6,225 bases of DNA from Candidatus Nealsonbacteria bacterium RBG_13_42_11 (lineage in GTDB: Bacteria > Patescibacteriota > Minisyncoccia > Minisyncoccales > RBG-13-42-11). The notes beneath the pieces are model-generated. The model saw only the letters and a list, made by a program, of their open reading frames with translations, was not told the origin of the DNA and ran no database searches. The DNA is taken from assembly GCA_001821455.1 (NCBI GenBank), contig MHLY01000001.1, positions 12,441 through 18,665 of the forward strand, given 5' to 3'. Below, piece after piece: positions 6,029-6,225 of the stretch; within the stretch, counting starts at the first letter, position 1, and the number at the start of each line of letters is the position of its first letter. The position numbers and the translations under genes were made by a program.

Positions 6029-6225
6029 TTACTTTTTAATTAATTTTATACCAAGACCGGCAATTTGGGTACCGGCGAAAATAAGAATGAAAGCCAGTAT
6101 TGACCAGCAGGTTAGATTAAGAATCTTGGCTATTGAATCGACTGGCAAAAAACCCTTTAATTGTTCGCTCATCATATTTTCTAATTGGCTTTGAATATCC
6201 TGAGTGCCGCCGGTTTGCGTTACGG
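6029..6225 (-). CDS. C-terminal fragment of a membrane protein, 5' end beyond window
   Basis: 64 codons plus TAA, open to the right edge. The visible part begins with a polar stretch (VTQTGGTQDIQSQLENMMSE), followed by a linker and one hydrophobic helix (about 35-59 of the fragment, LNLTCWSILAFILIFAGTQI), ending with a basic tail IKLIKK. Two adjacent ATG codons at fragment positions 17-18 could start a 48-residue protein, but the frame continues upstream without a stop, so a longer protein is more likely. The basic tail after the helix suggests a cytoplasmic C terminus. It sits 8 bp before the 126-residue membrane protein, in the same apparent operon. No family is recognised. Confidence 0.65.
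   Translation of the reverse strand, partial: VTQTGGTQDIQSQLENMMSEQLKGFLPVDSIAKILNLTCWSILAFILIFAGTQIAGLGIKLIKK

Overview
The window is a compact, moderately AT-rich bacterial segment in which every supported gene lies on the minus strand, so gene order runs from high to low coordinates. It holds two transcription units separated by one 235-bp intergenic region. The upstream unit encodes a C-terminal fragment of a small membrane protein, a 126-residue membrane protein and a large membrane-anchored Clp/HSP100-type AAA+ ATPase. The downstream unit is the start of a division and cell-wall (dcw) cluster: mraZ, rsmH (mraW), an ftsL-like gene and an ftsI-type penicillin-binding protein cut by the left edge.

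The organism is most likely a member of the Candidate Phyla Radiation (Patescibacteria, for example a Parcubacteria- or Microgenomates-like lineage). This is inference. It rests on divergent but complete core proteins, very tight gene packing, mostly weak or absent Shine-Dalgarno sequences, and an unusual Clp ATPase with N-terminal membrane segments. UGA appears to be a normal stop (the 126-residue gene ends TGA and overlaps the next ATG), so nothing suggests the recoded Gracilibacteria/SR1 code.

Region by region. 6029-6225 is the 3' end of a gene with one membrane segment. 5640-6020 is a two-helix membrane protein with no family I recognise. 2962-5640 is the Clp-like ATPase: two membrane helices, a split Clp-N-like region interrupted by three 17-residue tandem repeats, a first AAA+ module lacking the Walker A lysine and the arginine fingers, and a fully canonical second AAA+ module. 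2894-2924 is a rho-independent terminator. 2727-2893 holds the mraZ control region: a TTGACC-N17-TATAAA promoter followed by four GTG boxes at exact 10-bp spacing, a probable MraZ operator that overlaps DnaA-box-like nonamers. 1-2726 is mraZ-rsmH-ftsL-ftsI with gaps of 4, 5 and 11 bp.

The dcw genes act together in septum formation. MraZ probably autoregulates the operon, RsmH methylates 16S rRNA, the FtsL-like protein is a bitopic divisome scaffold and FtsI cross-links septal peptidoglycan. The upstream genes look like a membrane-associated unfoldase or disaggregase with small membrane partners. The Clp protein's unusual architecture is the most interesting item in the window.
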